Below, in pieces: positions 1-8,220 of a stretch of DNA of 48,544 nucleotides (its first letter is position 1; each line of letters starts with the position of its first letter). Source of the stretch: Sulfobacillus benefaciens (GTDB lineage: Bacteria > Bacillota > Sulfobacillia > Sulfobacillales > Sulfobacillaceae). The translations under genes were made by a program, and so were the position numbers. Location of the stretch: the NCBI GenBank assembly GCA_003023695.1, contig PXYW01000018.1:1-48544 (forward strand), read 5' to 3'. The notes below the pieces were generated by a model that was not told the DNA's origin, did no database searches, and saw only the letters and a program-made list of their open reading frames with translations.

Positions 1-30
1 ACGACCCGCGACGTAGCCATGGTGGTTCCC

Positions 31-70
31 CTAGAATCTCCGTCCTTTAGGGCGGGGAGGTTCAAAAAGG
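31..70 (-). mobile_element. IS200/IS605-type right-end hairpin (relic)
   Basis: Positions 38-57 form an 8-bp stem (one G-T pair at t39-g56 and one at t43-g52) closed by the loop TTTA. On the minus strand it reads CCCCGCCC-TAAA-GGACGGAG followed by ATTCTAGG. Hairpins of this form, ending in GGGATTC/GGAGATTC, are typical of the right ends of IS200/IS605 elements and the 3' end of the TnpB-associated omega RNA. No intact transposase gene is next to it in the window, so this is read as an end relic on the minus strand. Confidence 0.5.
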
Positions 71-742
71 TTGTCCTTGAGATGCCACTCTGGGCTTTCG
101 CCATCCACCCCGCGATTCGCTTTCACGCGTTTCGTAGGCTTGATACACCAGCCCCTTGGAATGGCATAAGGGTGGGGCTTGTCCATGCGTTCCTCCCAAT
201 CGGTCGACGACATTTCCAGTCCCTCGATACTGGCTCCCCTTCGCTCCCCCGCCATTACGCGGGTTCGTCACTACGACAAAAGCCTCCGTCCCCTGCTGCG
301 CTTTGGTACTTTTTGCCTTGTGGGGTGTCCGCTCGGCAGTTTCCCTTACCAGCGCAACGAAAGTTCCTGCGTTCGTTGCCAGAGCCTGCGCCCGGGTCCT
401 GCCCCCTTCATGCAGGCAACCATGGAGGCCGTAGACAGGTTCCCGCTCCACCTTGTGCCGGGGTAATTTTGGGCCCCCGGTTTCGATGACGTCTCTATCC
501 TTGCGACGGCTCGTCAGGGGTTCACTGACATTCAGCTCCCGGGCACACACCTGACCCCGTCTGGCGGGGCTTTTTGCCGTCACGCTCACGACCAGGGCTT
601 TTGACCCCAGCCGTTGACGGTGGTTTGAAGTCTCCTCCTACAAGGCGATGTCGAGGGGCCGTCGTGCATTCGCACAGTCAATACATCGTACGGAATTTCC
701 TATACGATCACGACGCCAGTTAGGCATCATGTTGCGCGAATT
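71..742. other. Gene-free stretch, probable IS605-family remnant
   Basis: No frame here gives a recognisable protein. On the minus strand a stop-free frame (62-589) is rich in Arg, Gly, Pro and Thr and has no domain; it ends at the IS-type hairpin and is more likely a structured non-coding tail of a TnpB-type element than a gene. The part 600-742, next to the end of the hydrogenase-like operon, holds no clear terminator. Confidence 0.4.
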
Positions 743-2803
743 TTAGCGGCTGTTTATAACCCCCACCACAATCGCGACAATGAGCGTCACCCAGATATAT
801 GCCACATATTGGGTCACTCGCCCCGACTGAATTCGTCTTAAGTATCCGGCAACCCAACGCGCCGTTACCAAAATGGGACGGTAAAGATGTTCCTCTAAAC
901 GATAGACAATAGTATGCCGATAGAAACGAACGCCTTCGACGTCCACCCGAGAACGTTTCAGACCATAAAACGCTCCAAATGCAAGCCGTATGGGATGCAC
1001 AAACCCTTCGGCAGAAAAACTGGTCTTGCCACGATATGGCTCGAATCCTCCAGTCCATGGCGCCACCCTTCGCACTGGCCTGCCATGTCGAGCCCATTGT
1101 CTGAGCAACCATACGAGTCCTACCAAGAACATTCCCATTCCTAGCAGAATATAAGGATCTCCTACCGAAAACGCTTGAGGAAAAAGCACCGTGCCCGAAG
1201 CCCCAGGAGCCGGTACCAAATTGACCCCTATAGGAACCAACGGAGCCGCCGCGTGAGGATTGACGAAAGTATCGGCCAATACATTTTCTGGGGTACTCAG
1301 GATGTATGCCAGAGAATGATTAAGCCAAGGCAGAAACCACGGAATTCCTGGACCACTAATAAATCCTAGGATTAAGGGCAACCCAAGTCCGTAACGAAAA
1401 CTTGCCTGCGGTTCCGCTACAGTGTCCCATCCTGATTGATGGAATGGCCCCAAAAAAATGAATCCATACCACCGAAGATATGTAGCTACCCCCAATGCCA
1501 CTGCAATGGCCAGCAAAACTCCCGCGACGACCAAAGCCAAATGTGCCAGATTATCGGGCGTCCCTGGACTTAATGGCTTTAGAATAGACTCCAGTAAAAA
1601 CCATTCTCCTAAGAATCCTCCCAGCGGCGGGACTGCAGCTAATGTCACGGCAGCGCCTAGCGTCCATCCCCCAGTCCAGGGAGCCTTTTTCATCAGGCCT
1701 CCTAACCGATCCAAAGTATGCCCCCACTGTCCCGTAAAATCTGTGGCGGCAAACAATGTGAATTTGGCCCCAGCATGCATCACTAAGAGGGTGATGGCGC
1801 CGTCTAGCGCCATGGTGGCGGCGATATTTCCCGGATCCAAACGCGTTTCAATGTGCCAAACACCCAGTGCAGCAAACACCAATCCCATAATTTCCAACGT
1901 TGAATACGCTAAGATACGCTTGACATGACGGGAAATGACGCCATACAAAGCCCCCGTAAGAGCACCCAAGGTGCCAAGCAGCAACAGCACCACACCCCAA
2001 GTAACGCCCGGATGTGTCAAATTGTCTAGTGCCAGAATGCCACTGATCGCCAATGCTGTGAGAAGACCAGAGTATATCCCGGCTACCACTCCGGGGGCCT
2101 CAGGTTCCGCCATGGGAATCCACACCATAACCGGAAACAAACCCGCCTTCACCCCAAACGCAATCAAAGCCAATGTCATAATGCCGTTAACAGCCCATGG
2201 CTTCAATGTGGCAGCCGATAATTTTAATGCGCCGAACCCATCACGCAGATGAACCGTTGCATGAGGCATGATCCAAGCCAACGCCAGCAGCAAAAACATG
2301 CCTCCTAGTTCAGATAGGGCTAAAAGCGCCCATCCAGCATTCCATACTGGTCGAGCACGGCGTGTCGACACTAATCCAAGATAGCTCAGACCTGAAATAA
2401 GCTCCCAGGTTAGCAACAGCATTAGTCCACTACCGCTCCATAAGTAGAGACCTACCGATACCTCGAGCGGTAACAATGCATATAAAATTTTTCTCCGAGC
2501 TGGATGGGACAATAAAGCCATATCTGATGCAAGAAACAACAGCCCGGCAACGGGAGACCACAATTGAGCCAATGGCAGGGGTGCCAGCCGCAAACTAGGC
2601 CAAGGCGCCGACAACGCGAGATTTTGCGCTGTCATTGGATTTAAAAAAAATGTCATCACCATCAGCGCCACGGCCCCTAGGCCAAACCACAGATCAAGCC
2701 AACGCGATGACCACCGTGATGCTAGGGAATCCAGCCACGCTGCCACCAGCAAACCTATCACTAAAAAGAGAACCCACCCCAGGACCCAAGATTCAGGTGT
2801 CAT
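743..2803 (-). CDS. Hydrogenase-4 subunit B-like antiporter subunit (NuoL/HyfB family)
   Basis: A 686-residue polytopic membrane protein of the proton-translocating NADH dehydrogenase/antiporter family, close in length to E. coli HyfB. It has hydrophobic segments throughout. The conserved TM7-8 region reads FPVMVWIPMAEPEAPG, the counterpart of the HTWLPxAHxxAP motif, and the C-terminal third carries the extra helices and a polar tail near residues 580-650 (WTGGFEPYRGKTSFSAEGF), typical of HyfB/HycC. It is the last gene of the six-gene operon and starts 1 bp after the small subunit; ATG with AGGAGG 9 bases upstream. It probably forms a proton or cation channel of the complex in the cytoplasmic membrane. 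The family is certain; the ion and direction are not visible. Confidence 0.88.
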   Translation of the reverse strand: MTPESWVLGWVLFLVIGLLVAAWLDSLASRWSSRWLDLWFGLGAVALMVMTFFLNPMTAQNLALSAPWPSLRLAPLPLAQLWSPVAGLLFLASDMALLSHPARRKILYALLPLEVSVGLYLWSGSGLMLLLTWELISGLSYLGLVSTRRARPVWNAGWALLALSELGGMFLLLALAWIMPHATVHLRDGFGALKLSAATLKPWAVNGIMTLALIAFGVKAGLFPVMVWIPMAEPEAPGVVAGIYSGLLTALAISGILALDNLTHPGVTWGVVLLLLGTLGALTGALYGVISRHVKRILAYSTLEIMGLVFAALGVWHIETRLDPGNIAATMALDGAITLLVMHAGAKFTLFAATDFTGQWGHTLDRLGGLMKKAPWTGGWTLGAAVTLAAVPPLGGFLGEWFLLESILKPLSPGTPDNLAHLALVVAGVLLAIAVALGVATYLRWYGFIFLGPFHQSGWDTVAEPQASFRYGLGLPLILGFISGPGIPWFLPWLNHSLAYILSTPENVLADTFVNPHAAAPLVPIGVNLVPAPGASGTVLFPQAFSVGDPYILLGMGMFLVGLVWLLRQWARHGRPVRRVAPWTGGFEPYRGKTSFSAEGFVHPIRLAFGAFYGLKRSRVDVEGVRFYRHTIVYRLEEHLYRPILVTARWVAGYLRRIQSGRVTQYVAYIWVTLIVAIVVGVINSR

Positions 2804-2804
2804 G

Positions 2805-3365
2805 CTACGTAGCCTCCTGCACTAGACAAGGGTCATGTCCGTCGACCGCCCATAACAACCCTCGGATGATATCACCAGGTGACGGCGGACAACCTTCAAT
2901 AGACAACGTCACTGGAATGATTCCAGATAATGACCCTATTACGCCAGGCGCGGTTTTGAAGAGGCCTCCCGATATGGCACATGCCCCTAATGCAACCACA
3001 CGCTTTGGATCGGTCATCTGTTCATACACTTCCCTAATGATTGGCGCCATGGCTTCGGTAATCACCCCGGTTACCACCAAAATGTCCGCGTGTTTCGGCG
3101 ACGGTGTAAAGCTAAACCCATAGCGGGTAAAGTCATAATCGGGTCCGGACAATAAGGTCAGTTCAGATTCACACCCCTGACAGGATCCGGAATCTAGTTG
3201 GCGTATCGCCATTGCCCGCCGGATGTAACGGGCTGGCATAGCGCCCGGCTGGATTCCTGAGTCATCGTCATGGAGCATCTTTTCCACTGTCAGATCTTTC
3301 TGAGTGGGAAATCCAGTCGTGTATGACCGCCGCCCGATATTACGCAACCAATGCCAATAATACAT
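2805..3365 (-). CDS. Hydrogenase-like small subunit, NuoB/HyfI family ([4Fe-4S] N2 type)
   Basis: The protein carries the N2-type iron-sulfur ligand set: SCQGCESE near residue 60, GACAISGG near 130 and EGCPPSP near 160, so the proximal [4Fe-4S] cluster site is intact. It is the electron-transfer partner of the large subunit just upstream. The start at 3365 (MYYWHWLRN) is chosen because GGGGGAGGGG lies five bases upstream; a longer frame from 3458 would overlap the upstream gene and has no ribosome binding site. Length (186 aa) and order match group 4 hydrogenase/Ehr small subunits. Intact cluster ligands here contrast with the missing Ni-Fe ligands in the large subunit. Confidence 0.88.
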   Translation of the reverse strand: MYYWHWLRNIGRRSYTTGFPTQKDLTVEKMLHDDDSGIQPGAMPARYIRRAMAIRQLDSGSCQGCESELTLLSGPDYDFTRYGFSFTPSPKHADILVVTGVITEAMAPIIREVYEQMTDPKRVVALGACAISGGLFKTAPGVIGSLSGIIPVTLSIEGCPPSPGDIIRGLLWAVDGHDPCLVQEAT

Positions 3366-3414
3366 AGCAACCCCTCCCCCTTTAGCGTTATCGTCCCATC
3401 TTAAGGCAATGTAT

Positions 3415-4851
3415 CTAACCATCCCATCCGGCCACGGTGTAGTTAAAGCTCGCCTCAATTATCGGAAAATCTTGCATGATATTCTTGTTGGCCATGGCTG
3501 GGGGCACCACATACCAGTTGCGCGCCGACGGCGTTGCCATATCGAGATGGTCTATCGTCAAGCTCCGGGGATTAACCATTACCCGATAAACCAAAAGGCC
3601 ACGAGGCGCCTCCACAATCCCCACACCCACCGCAACATCGTCATCTATTTCAGATTTTCCTTCTAACCCAGCCAACGAGCGAAGAACGCCCGGATTCCAT
3701 CCCCCGATAAGGCGCCGGAGAATTCCCAAACTGTGTTTGAGTTCAATGGCCTTTACAGAAAATCGGGCATAAGAATCTGCGCCAGATTCCAAGGGGGGCG
3801 CCAAGTCAGTTTCGGGATATCGCAAATAAGGACGGATGATCCGCATATCGCAGACACGGCCAGAAGACCGTCCTGTCGGCCCCACCGGTCTTACAAATTC
3901 TATCGTGGCTTTAGGAATGGTTCCCGCTCCATGTAGCCGGTCCAGAAATGACGTGGTATTCTCGAGTCCGTCCTGGATTCGATGAATGTCATCTAAGATT
4001 TCTACTATCTCGCGTCCGACCATCGCGACGTTGTCTTGGAAAAGAGAATTTGGTACACGCATTCCTCCGATGGCCAAGACGTCTCTAAGATACCGATGGC
4101 CGAACAGGCGAAAATTCAAACGCAAGATGGATTCTTTGTGGTGAAGATATTCCATCTGGGGCACTGGCAGTCCCGTGGACACGGAAAGCGCCGCCAAATC
4201 ACCCAAATGGCTATAGCTCCGCTCCAGTTCGGCCATGATCATCCTCGTGAGCATCACTTCGGCATTAACGTCTATCTTCAGGGCATTTTCCACTGCAAGA
4301 CAATACGCCAACCCGTGTGCAAACGCCGAGGTTCCGGTTACTCTCTGTGCCAAAGCAATCCCATCGGTCACTGCCTTTCCCTGAGCCATCTCCCGAATAT
4401 GGCGCTTCTTGAACCCGTTCAACAACTCCAGGCGGATGATTTCGTCTCCCATCACTTGCAGACGATACATCAAAGATTCGGCCACATCTGCACGCACTGG
4501 GCCGAGTGGATATAAAAAGACGCCTTTGCCGTGAACACGTCTTTCGACATGCTCTTCGCTATTCCACGACAATGAGGGCACAGTATCGTTTAATATTCGT
4601 TCAGCCGCTAGGCTACTTCCGACACCAAAGTCAGATGGCCTAGGCACTCCCGATAAATTGCCGGTTAACTGCCATTCGCGTAATATCCCCGTTTGTGGGG
4701 AAAGCAGCAACGCAATTAATTGATCGCGGTGTCCCGTCAACAATACAACATCATGATCTTGGCTGAGCACAACCAGTTGTTCTTGCCAATGATTAGGGTT
4801 GTCAGTTTGCTCAACAATATATGATCGTTGAGTTCGCACTAGTGTCGCCAC
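3415..4851 (-). CDS. Hydrogenase-like large subunit without Ni-Fe cysteines (HyfG/NuoCD family, Ehr-type)
   Basis: The protein aligns with group 4 [NiFe] hydrogenase large subunits/NuoCD: an N-terminal NuoC-like part, PLGPVRADVAES, then AQRVTGTSAFAH at about residues 170-180, and a C-terminal end IEASFNYTVAGWDG. In active hydrogenases the first site reads RVCGICxFAH and the last DPCxxC. Here the four cysteines are T, S, T and G, so no Ni-Fe centre can be bound as in hydrogenases. Such forms are known as energy-converting hydrogenase-related (Ehr) complexes, an evolutionary link to complex I. The GTG start at 4851 has GGGAGG eight bases upstream; an ATG at 4869 has none. Electron donor and acceptor are unknown. 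Confidence 0.87.
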   Translation of the reverse strand: MATLVRTQRSYIVEQTDNPNHWQEQLVVLSQDHDVVLLTGHRDQLIALLLSPQTGILREWQLTGNLSGVPRPSDFGVGSSLAAERILNDTVPSLSWNSEEHVERRVHGKGVFLYPLGPVRADVAESLMYRLQVMGDEIIRLELLNGFKKRHIREMAQGKAVTDGIALAQRVTGTSAFAHGLAYCLAVENALKIDVNAEVMLTRMIMAELERSYSHLGDLAALSVSTGLPVPQMEYLHHKESILRLNFRLFGHRYLRDVLAIGGMRVPNSLFQDNVAMVGREIVEILDDIHRIQDGLENTTSFLDRLHGAGTIPKATIEFVRPVGPTGRSSGRVCDMRIIRPYLRYPETDLAPPLESGADSYARFSVKAIELKHSLGILRRLIGGWNPGVLRSLAGLEGKSEIDDDVAVGVGIVEAPRGLLVYRVMVNPRSLTIDHLDMATPSARNWYVVPPAMANKNIMQDFPIIEASFNYTVAGWDG

Positions 4852-4875
4852 AGCCAACACCTCCCGCATTTCTGT

Positions 4876-6315
4876 CTATATTGGGCTTTTCAGCAGCTCC
4901 CGCGTTAAGTGATGCCACAATGGATGCACAAGTATCGGCACGCCAATTCCTCCCGCTAAAACGAGCAACGCCAAAAACAAATTCGGTGCCATCAGACCCC
5001 AAGGTTCCCGAATTTTCTCCTGTCGGTCATGGCTCCCTGGTACCCAAAGCCAATTAGGGATGCGGAGCGCAATCCCAGAAAATATGACAACCAACAAACC
5101 CACCGCAATAATATCGGGAATCCGGTTACTGGCTGCTTGGAATCCGCCGACCAATATTAGCCACTCGCTCCAAAATGGGGCGAATGGCGGCAAACCCACG
5201 ATCGCGGCAGACCCAAGCGCCAACATCCCCCCGGTCCATGGCGTGCGAGCCAAAAGTGCCTTAGCTCCTTGGGTTGACTTTGAGGTGTGATACAAGAGAC
5301 GCACCGTGCCCGCATTTTGAAACAATAGGGTTTTGCTTGAAGCATGGGTCCAAATATGAAACACTGCACCCACAAGGGCAATACCGCCAAATCCCATACC
5401 CAGGCTGATTAGCCCAATATGCTCAATACTCGAATACGCCCATAATCGTTTCAAATCCGTTTGAAACGCGACAAATGCTGCTGCCACTAGCAACGACAGC
5501 AGTCCCAAAATCACTAAGCCATCTTTCAAGTTCTGGGCCGGCACAGTAGGGGTTAAAACGCCAAATAGATGGTAGACAATGACGACAGCTCCCGCAAGTT
5601 TTAATCCAGACAACAATGCAGAAACTGGGGCAGGAGCTTCACTATGGGCATCAGGCAACCAGGTGTGAAATGGCGCAAGACCTGCTTTGGTTGCATAGCC
5701 AATCATCGCCATATAGGCACCAATTAAGATCCAACGAGCATTCCCCACATGTTGGCCATATACCCAAGAAGCATAGTTCCAATGACTTACCGGGTCGCCG
5801 GTAGCCGTCAACGCTACCGCCGTGCCTACCAAAGCCGCCAAACCTCCCGCTTCAGTCACCAAAAGATATTTCCAAGCCGCCTCGATCGCACCTCGATCCC
5901 GAGGTGTTCCCACCAAAAATACGGAACTCAACGTCGCTGCTTCAATTGCCAGCCACAACCACAAGAAATTCGTCCAAATCGCCACTGCCACTAGCGACGC
6001 AATAAAGATAAGAAGAAGGCTGCCATATTGCTTGCCTTGGACACCGTTCCAATGCCAATGATCCGATTCCCGCCGTATATACGGCTCAGAAAACCATAGC
6101 GCGAACAGCGAAATCACGGCCACCACCAAATAAAACCAAGTTGCTAAGGCATCGGGCAGCCGCCACTGGCCACCTGCTAACAAGGCCAGAAACACAACCA
6201 ATACGCCCATAGCCATCCTTTCCAACCATATGGTCCATGATGCCGGCGCTGCAAGAATGAACACGGCCAGTACAACCAATATCACGACTGGCAGTGCAAG
6301 TGAAATGCTCATCAC
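4876..6315 (-). CDS. Hydrogenase-4 subunit F-like antiporter subunit (HyfF/NuoN-M family)
   Basis: A 479-residue polytopic membrane protein of the complex I antiporter family. It contains the family motif LAPFHTWLPDAHSEAP around residue 215 and YSSIEHIGLISLGMG near 295, both typical of HyfF and its NuoM/NuoN relatives. It is the second antiporter-like subunit of the complex besides the HyfB-like one. It is translationally coupled to the HyfE-like gene: the upstream TGA overlaps the start region (GGGTGATG). GTG at 6315 lies eight bases after GAGGAG; ATG at 6312 is the alternative. Role: proton or cation translocation in the membrane arm. Confidence 0.88.
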   Translation of the reverse strand: MMSISLALPVVILVVLAVFILAAPASWTIWLERMAMGVLVVFLALLAGGQWRLPDALATWFYLVVAVISLFALWFSEPYIRRESDHWHWNGVQGKQYGSLLLIFIASLVAVAIWTNFLWLWLAIEAATLSSVFLVGTPRDRGAIEAAWKYLLVTEAGGLAALVGTAVALTATGDPVSHWNYASWVYGQHVGNARWILIGAYMAMIGYATKAGLAPFHTWLPDAHSEAPAPVSALLSGLKLAGAVVIVYHLFGVLTPTVPAQNLKDGLVILGLLSLLVAAAFVAFQTDLKRLWAYSSIEHIGLISLGMGFGGIALVGAVFHIWTHASSKTLLFQNAGTVRLLYHTSKSTQGAKALLARTPWTGGMLALGSAAIVGLPPFAPFWSEWLILVGGFQAASNRIPDIIAVGLLVVIFSGIALRIPNWLWVPGSHDRQEKIREPWGLMAPNLFLALLVLAGGIGVPILVHPLWHHLTRELLKSPI

Positions 6316-6947
6316 CCTGTCAACTCCTCTACGTCTCTAACATCGGTCGTCTGCATCAGGGTGAAAATTTTACGGGATAGCCAAGCGAGCAAAACCGCCA
6401 TGGCCAACGCGGCCAGTTCAATGCCCACCCCTACGAATTCCCCAAGGGGTCCAGAAACCGATACAGCTAAGGCCCCAGACACCGTATCTAAGCTTAAAAG
6501 CGCCCAAGAAAGACTCCAGGTTTCATACCGTGCTGAAAGATGAATAAAGCTTATAAACCAGGCCCCGATTAAAACCCCCGACATCAACGGATGAGCCAGC
6601 CCGGGAACTTCTCCCAGAGCTAGACCTGCTGCAGTGACAATGCCGGCTACCATCAGTAAAAAAGCCATTCCTACTGCGCTTTTCGCTCCATAGTCTTGGG
6701 ACGCCACTTCGCGGTGAGAAGATAGAATTCGCGGGATAACGAGTTCTTTGATGGCTAGTACCACCCCGACATCGAGCCACAGCCAGGGTTCATGATTAAG
6801 AGCCAGAACCGCCAATAGGCCGGCTTCTCCCACCGCTTGCAACCGATAACTGGCTTGGGCCGAGCGATGAGCCTTTACCAGCAGCAAAGATATTGCCATA
6901 ATCCAGATTAAGGAAGCGAAAATTCTTCCCAATAACTGCTCTGCCAT
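6312..6947 (-). CDS. Hydrogenase-4 subunit E-like membrane protein (HyfE)
   Basis: A 211-residue protein with about six or seven hydrophobic helices and a conserved charged segment (IKELVIPRIL near residue 68) seen in HyfE proteins, which are NuoK-related membrane subunits of group 4 hydrogenase complexes. Start ATG at 6947 has AGGGAG seven bases upstream; GTG one codon earlier is possible. It is followed by the HyfF-like gene with a 4-base overlap. No catalytic role is expected; it forms part of the ion-translocating membrane arm. Confidence 0.85.
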   Translation of the reverse strand: MAEQLLGRIFASLIWIMAISLLLVKAHRSAQASYRLQAVGEAGLLAVLALNHEPWLWLDVGVVLAIKELVIPRILSSHREVASQDYGAKSAVGMAFLLMVAGIVTAAGLALGEVPGLAHPLMSGVLIGAWFISFIHLSARYETWSLSWALLSLDTVSGALAVSVSGPLGEFVGVGIELAALAMAVLLAWLSRKIFTLMQTTDVRDVEELTG

Positions 6948-7013
6948 CACCCATCTCCCTTTGCCACAACATGTTCCCGGTAAGGGTCCACTGGTCTCAA
7001 CCCTTCCTGCGAT

Positions 7014-7964
7014 TTAAATGCCAATGCCAATAGCCGCGCTAATCGCGCCAACGAAAGCTAGCACGATAGCCGCCGCTAGGAAATCCACGTTCCGAATTAG
7101 CCGTAATTTGGCAAACCCAGCCTCTATGGTGATCAGTATCAATCCTGCCGCAATAATTTTCAGCGCCACCAACAACATGGCTAGGAGTACCGCCATCGGC
7201 GCTAGCGAAGTAGCCAACCCCCATGGGGTCAGCAATACATTCATCATGATGATGTTTAGCACCAAAAACTTCATCCATCCCCCCCATTCATAGAGAGCCA
7301 AGTCTTGGCCGCTGGATTCAAAGGTCCGTGCCGGATCAATCATCGAGAGCTCTTGGCTGGATGACGGATTATCCACAGGAATGCGCCCTGTCTCCGCAAT
7401 CAGCAGCATGAACCAGCCCGCCACAACCAATATATGGGCGGGGCTCAAAATCCACGGTGAGTGCGCCAATGCCTGGTTAACAACAAAGGGAATGGTGGCT
7501 CGTGCGATGGTCGCGGCAATAAATATCAGCAAGAGAACCAAGGGTTCGGTAAATGTGGCAATGAGGCGAATACGGCTAACCCCGAGCACAGGGTAGACAC
7601 TGCCGCTGTCCAAAGATGCTAGCAAGAGCGCAAGTCCCCCTGCTGCTAAAATCATCCCACCGCCCAACATATCTCCCATCCAAGCAAACGGCAGTGGAAA
7701 GGTGGTGAGCACGGGTATCAACATGGCAACAATGGGAGGCGCCACAAAATATAAGATGGGAGCCCATTCGGAAACCCAACTGGTTTGATGGGAACGTACC
7801 GTCTCTTTGTGCCACCACTTCCACAAATCCCGATAAGGCTGCCAAATGGGAGGCCCGTATCGGCGCGCCAATCGCGCTCGATAGCGTTCTAAAATACCCT
7901 TTAACAAAGGTGCAAAGAATAAGACAAATAAAACCTGGAGTACTTGAACGACATATTGATTCAC
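7014..7964 (-). CDS. Hydrogenase-like membrane anchor subunit, NuoH/HyfC family
   Basis: This first gene of the operon encodes a NuoH/HycD/HyfC-type membrane subunit that links the hydrophilic catalytic arm to the antiporter subunits. Diagnostic motifs are QPYRDLWKWWHKE near the N-terminus and the loop AETGRIPVDNP...QELSMI...SSGQDLALYEW, matching HycD (AGRIPVDNP, LELTMI, SGRDLALIEW). The GTG at 7964 aligns with the HycD start and has GGGGGAT upstream. A TTG at 8009 gives 15 extra residues but lies in the T-tract of the leader terminator, so it was rejected. The gene follows the candidate fluoride riboswitch. Confidence 0.85.
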   Translation of the reverse strand: MNQYVVQVLQVLFVLFFAPLLKGILERYRARLARRYGPPIWQPYRDLWKWWHKETVRSHQTSWVSEWAPILYFVAPPIVAMLIPVLTTFPLPFAWMGDMLGGGMILAAGGLALLLASLDSGSVYPVLGVSRIRLIATFTEPLVLLLIFIAATIARATIPFVVNQALAHSPWILSPAHILVVAGWFMLLIAETGRIPVDNPSSSQELSMIDPARTFESSGQDLALYEWGGWMKFLVLNIIMMNVLLTPWGLATSLAPMAVLLAMLLVALKIIAAGLILITIEAGFAKLRLIRNVDFLAAAIVLAFVGAISAAIGIGI

Positions 7965-8000
7965 ACCCAATCCCCCACTCACAATCGGATATCCCCATAA

Positions 8001-8112
8001 CAAAAACAAAATGACCCCTGCACACCATAAGTGTCAGGAGTCATTAACCGCCACTGGGGGTAGTTTCGGACTGTTGGGTCCGGGGCGGATTCCATCGCCC
8101 ATAAATCTGTAT
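8001..8112 (-). ncRNA. Candidate fluoride riboswitch (crcB motif) with intrinsic terminator
   Basis: On the minus strand the leader reads GGGCGATGGAATCCGCCC (8100-8083), a small hairpin CGGAC/GTCCG (8082-8067), then AAACTACC...GGCGGTTAATGACTCC (8066-8037). This follows the known fluoride aptamer plan: GGCGATGG-x-CCGCC, an AAAC-led stem, then (T)GATG/AATGACTCC, with the GGAxTC loop able to pair with GACTCC (one A-C mismatch here). The same GACTCC is the 5' arm of a terminator hairpin at 8045-8010 (about 14 bp with one bulge) followed by TTTTGTTTTTG. Fluoride binding would hold GACTCC in the pseudoknot and allow read-through into the hydrogenase-like operon. Two A-C mismatches against the ideal stems keep this below certainty. 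Confidence 0.75.
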
Positions 8113-8121
8113 AATAACCGC

Positions 8122-8150
8122 AGTGTAACAAGTCGTGCGATAACCGTCAA
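8122..8150 (-). promoter_or_regulatory. Sigma-A-like promoter of the hydrogenase-like operon
   Basis: TTGACG (8150-8145), 17-base spacer, TACACT (8127-8122). Transcription would start near 8115, immediately before the candidate fluoride riboswitch. Confidence 0.7.
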
Positions 8151-8220
8151 CGGGCAATATCGTAGTCATTTCATTGACAGCACAACCCATTGCGAGACCG
8201 TGAAACGGGTCGAATATCAG

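Noticed and set aside
62..589. 175-residue minus-strand open frame
   Set aside because: No domain, odd Arg/Gly/Thr-rich composition, ends at an IS-type hairpin; more likely non-coding tail of a mobile element.
743..8009. A true hydrogen-producing [NiFe] hydrogenase
   Set aside because: All four Ni-Fe ligand cysteines are absent and no maturation genes are nearby.
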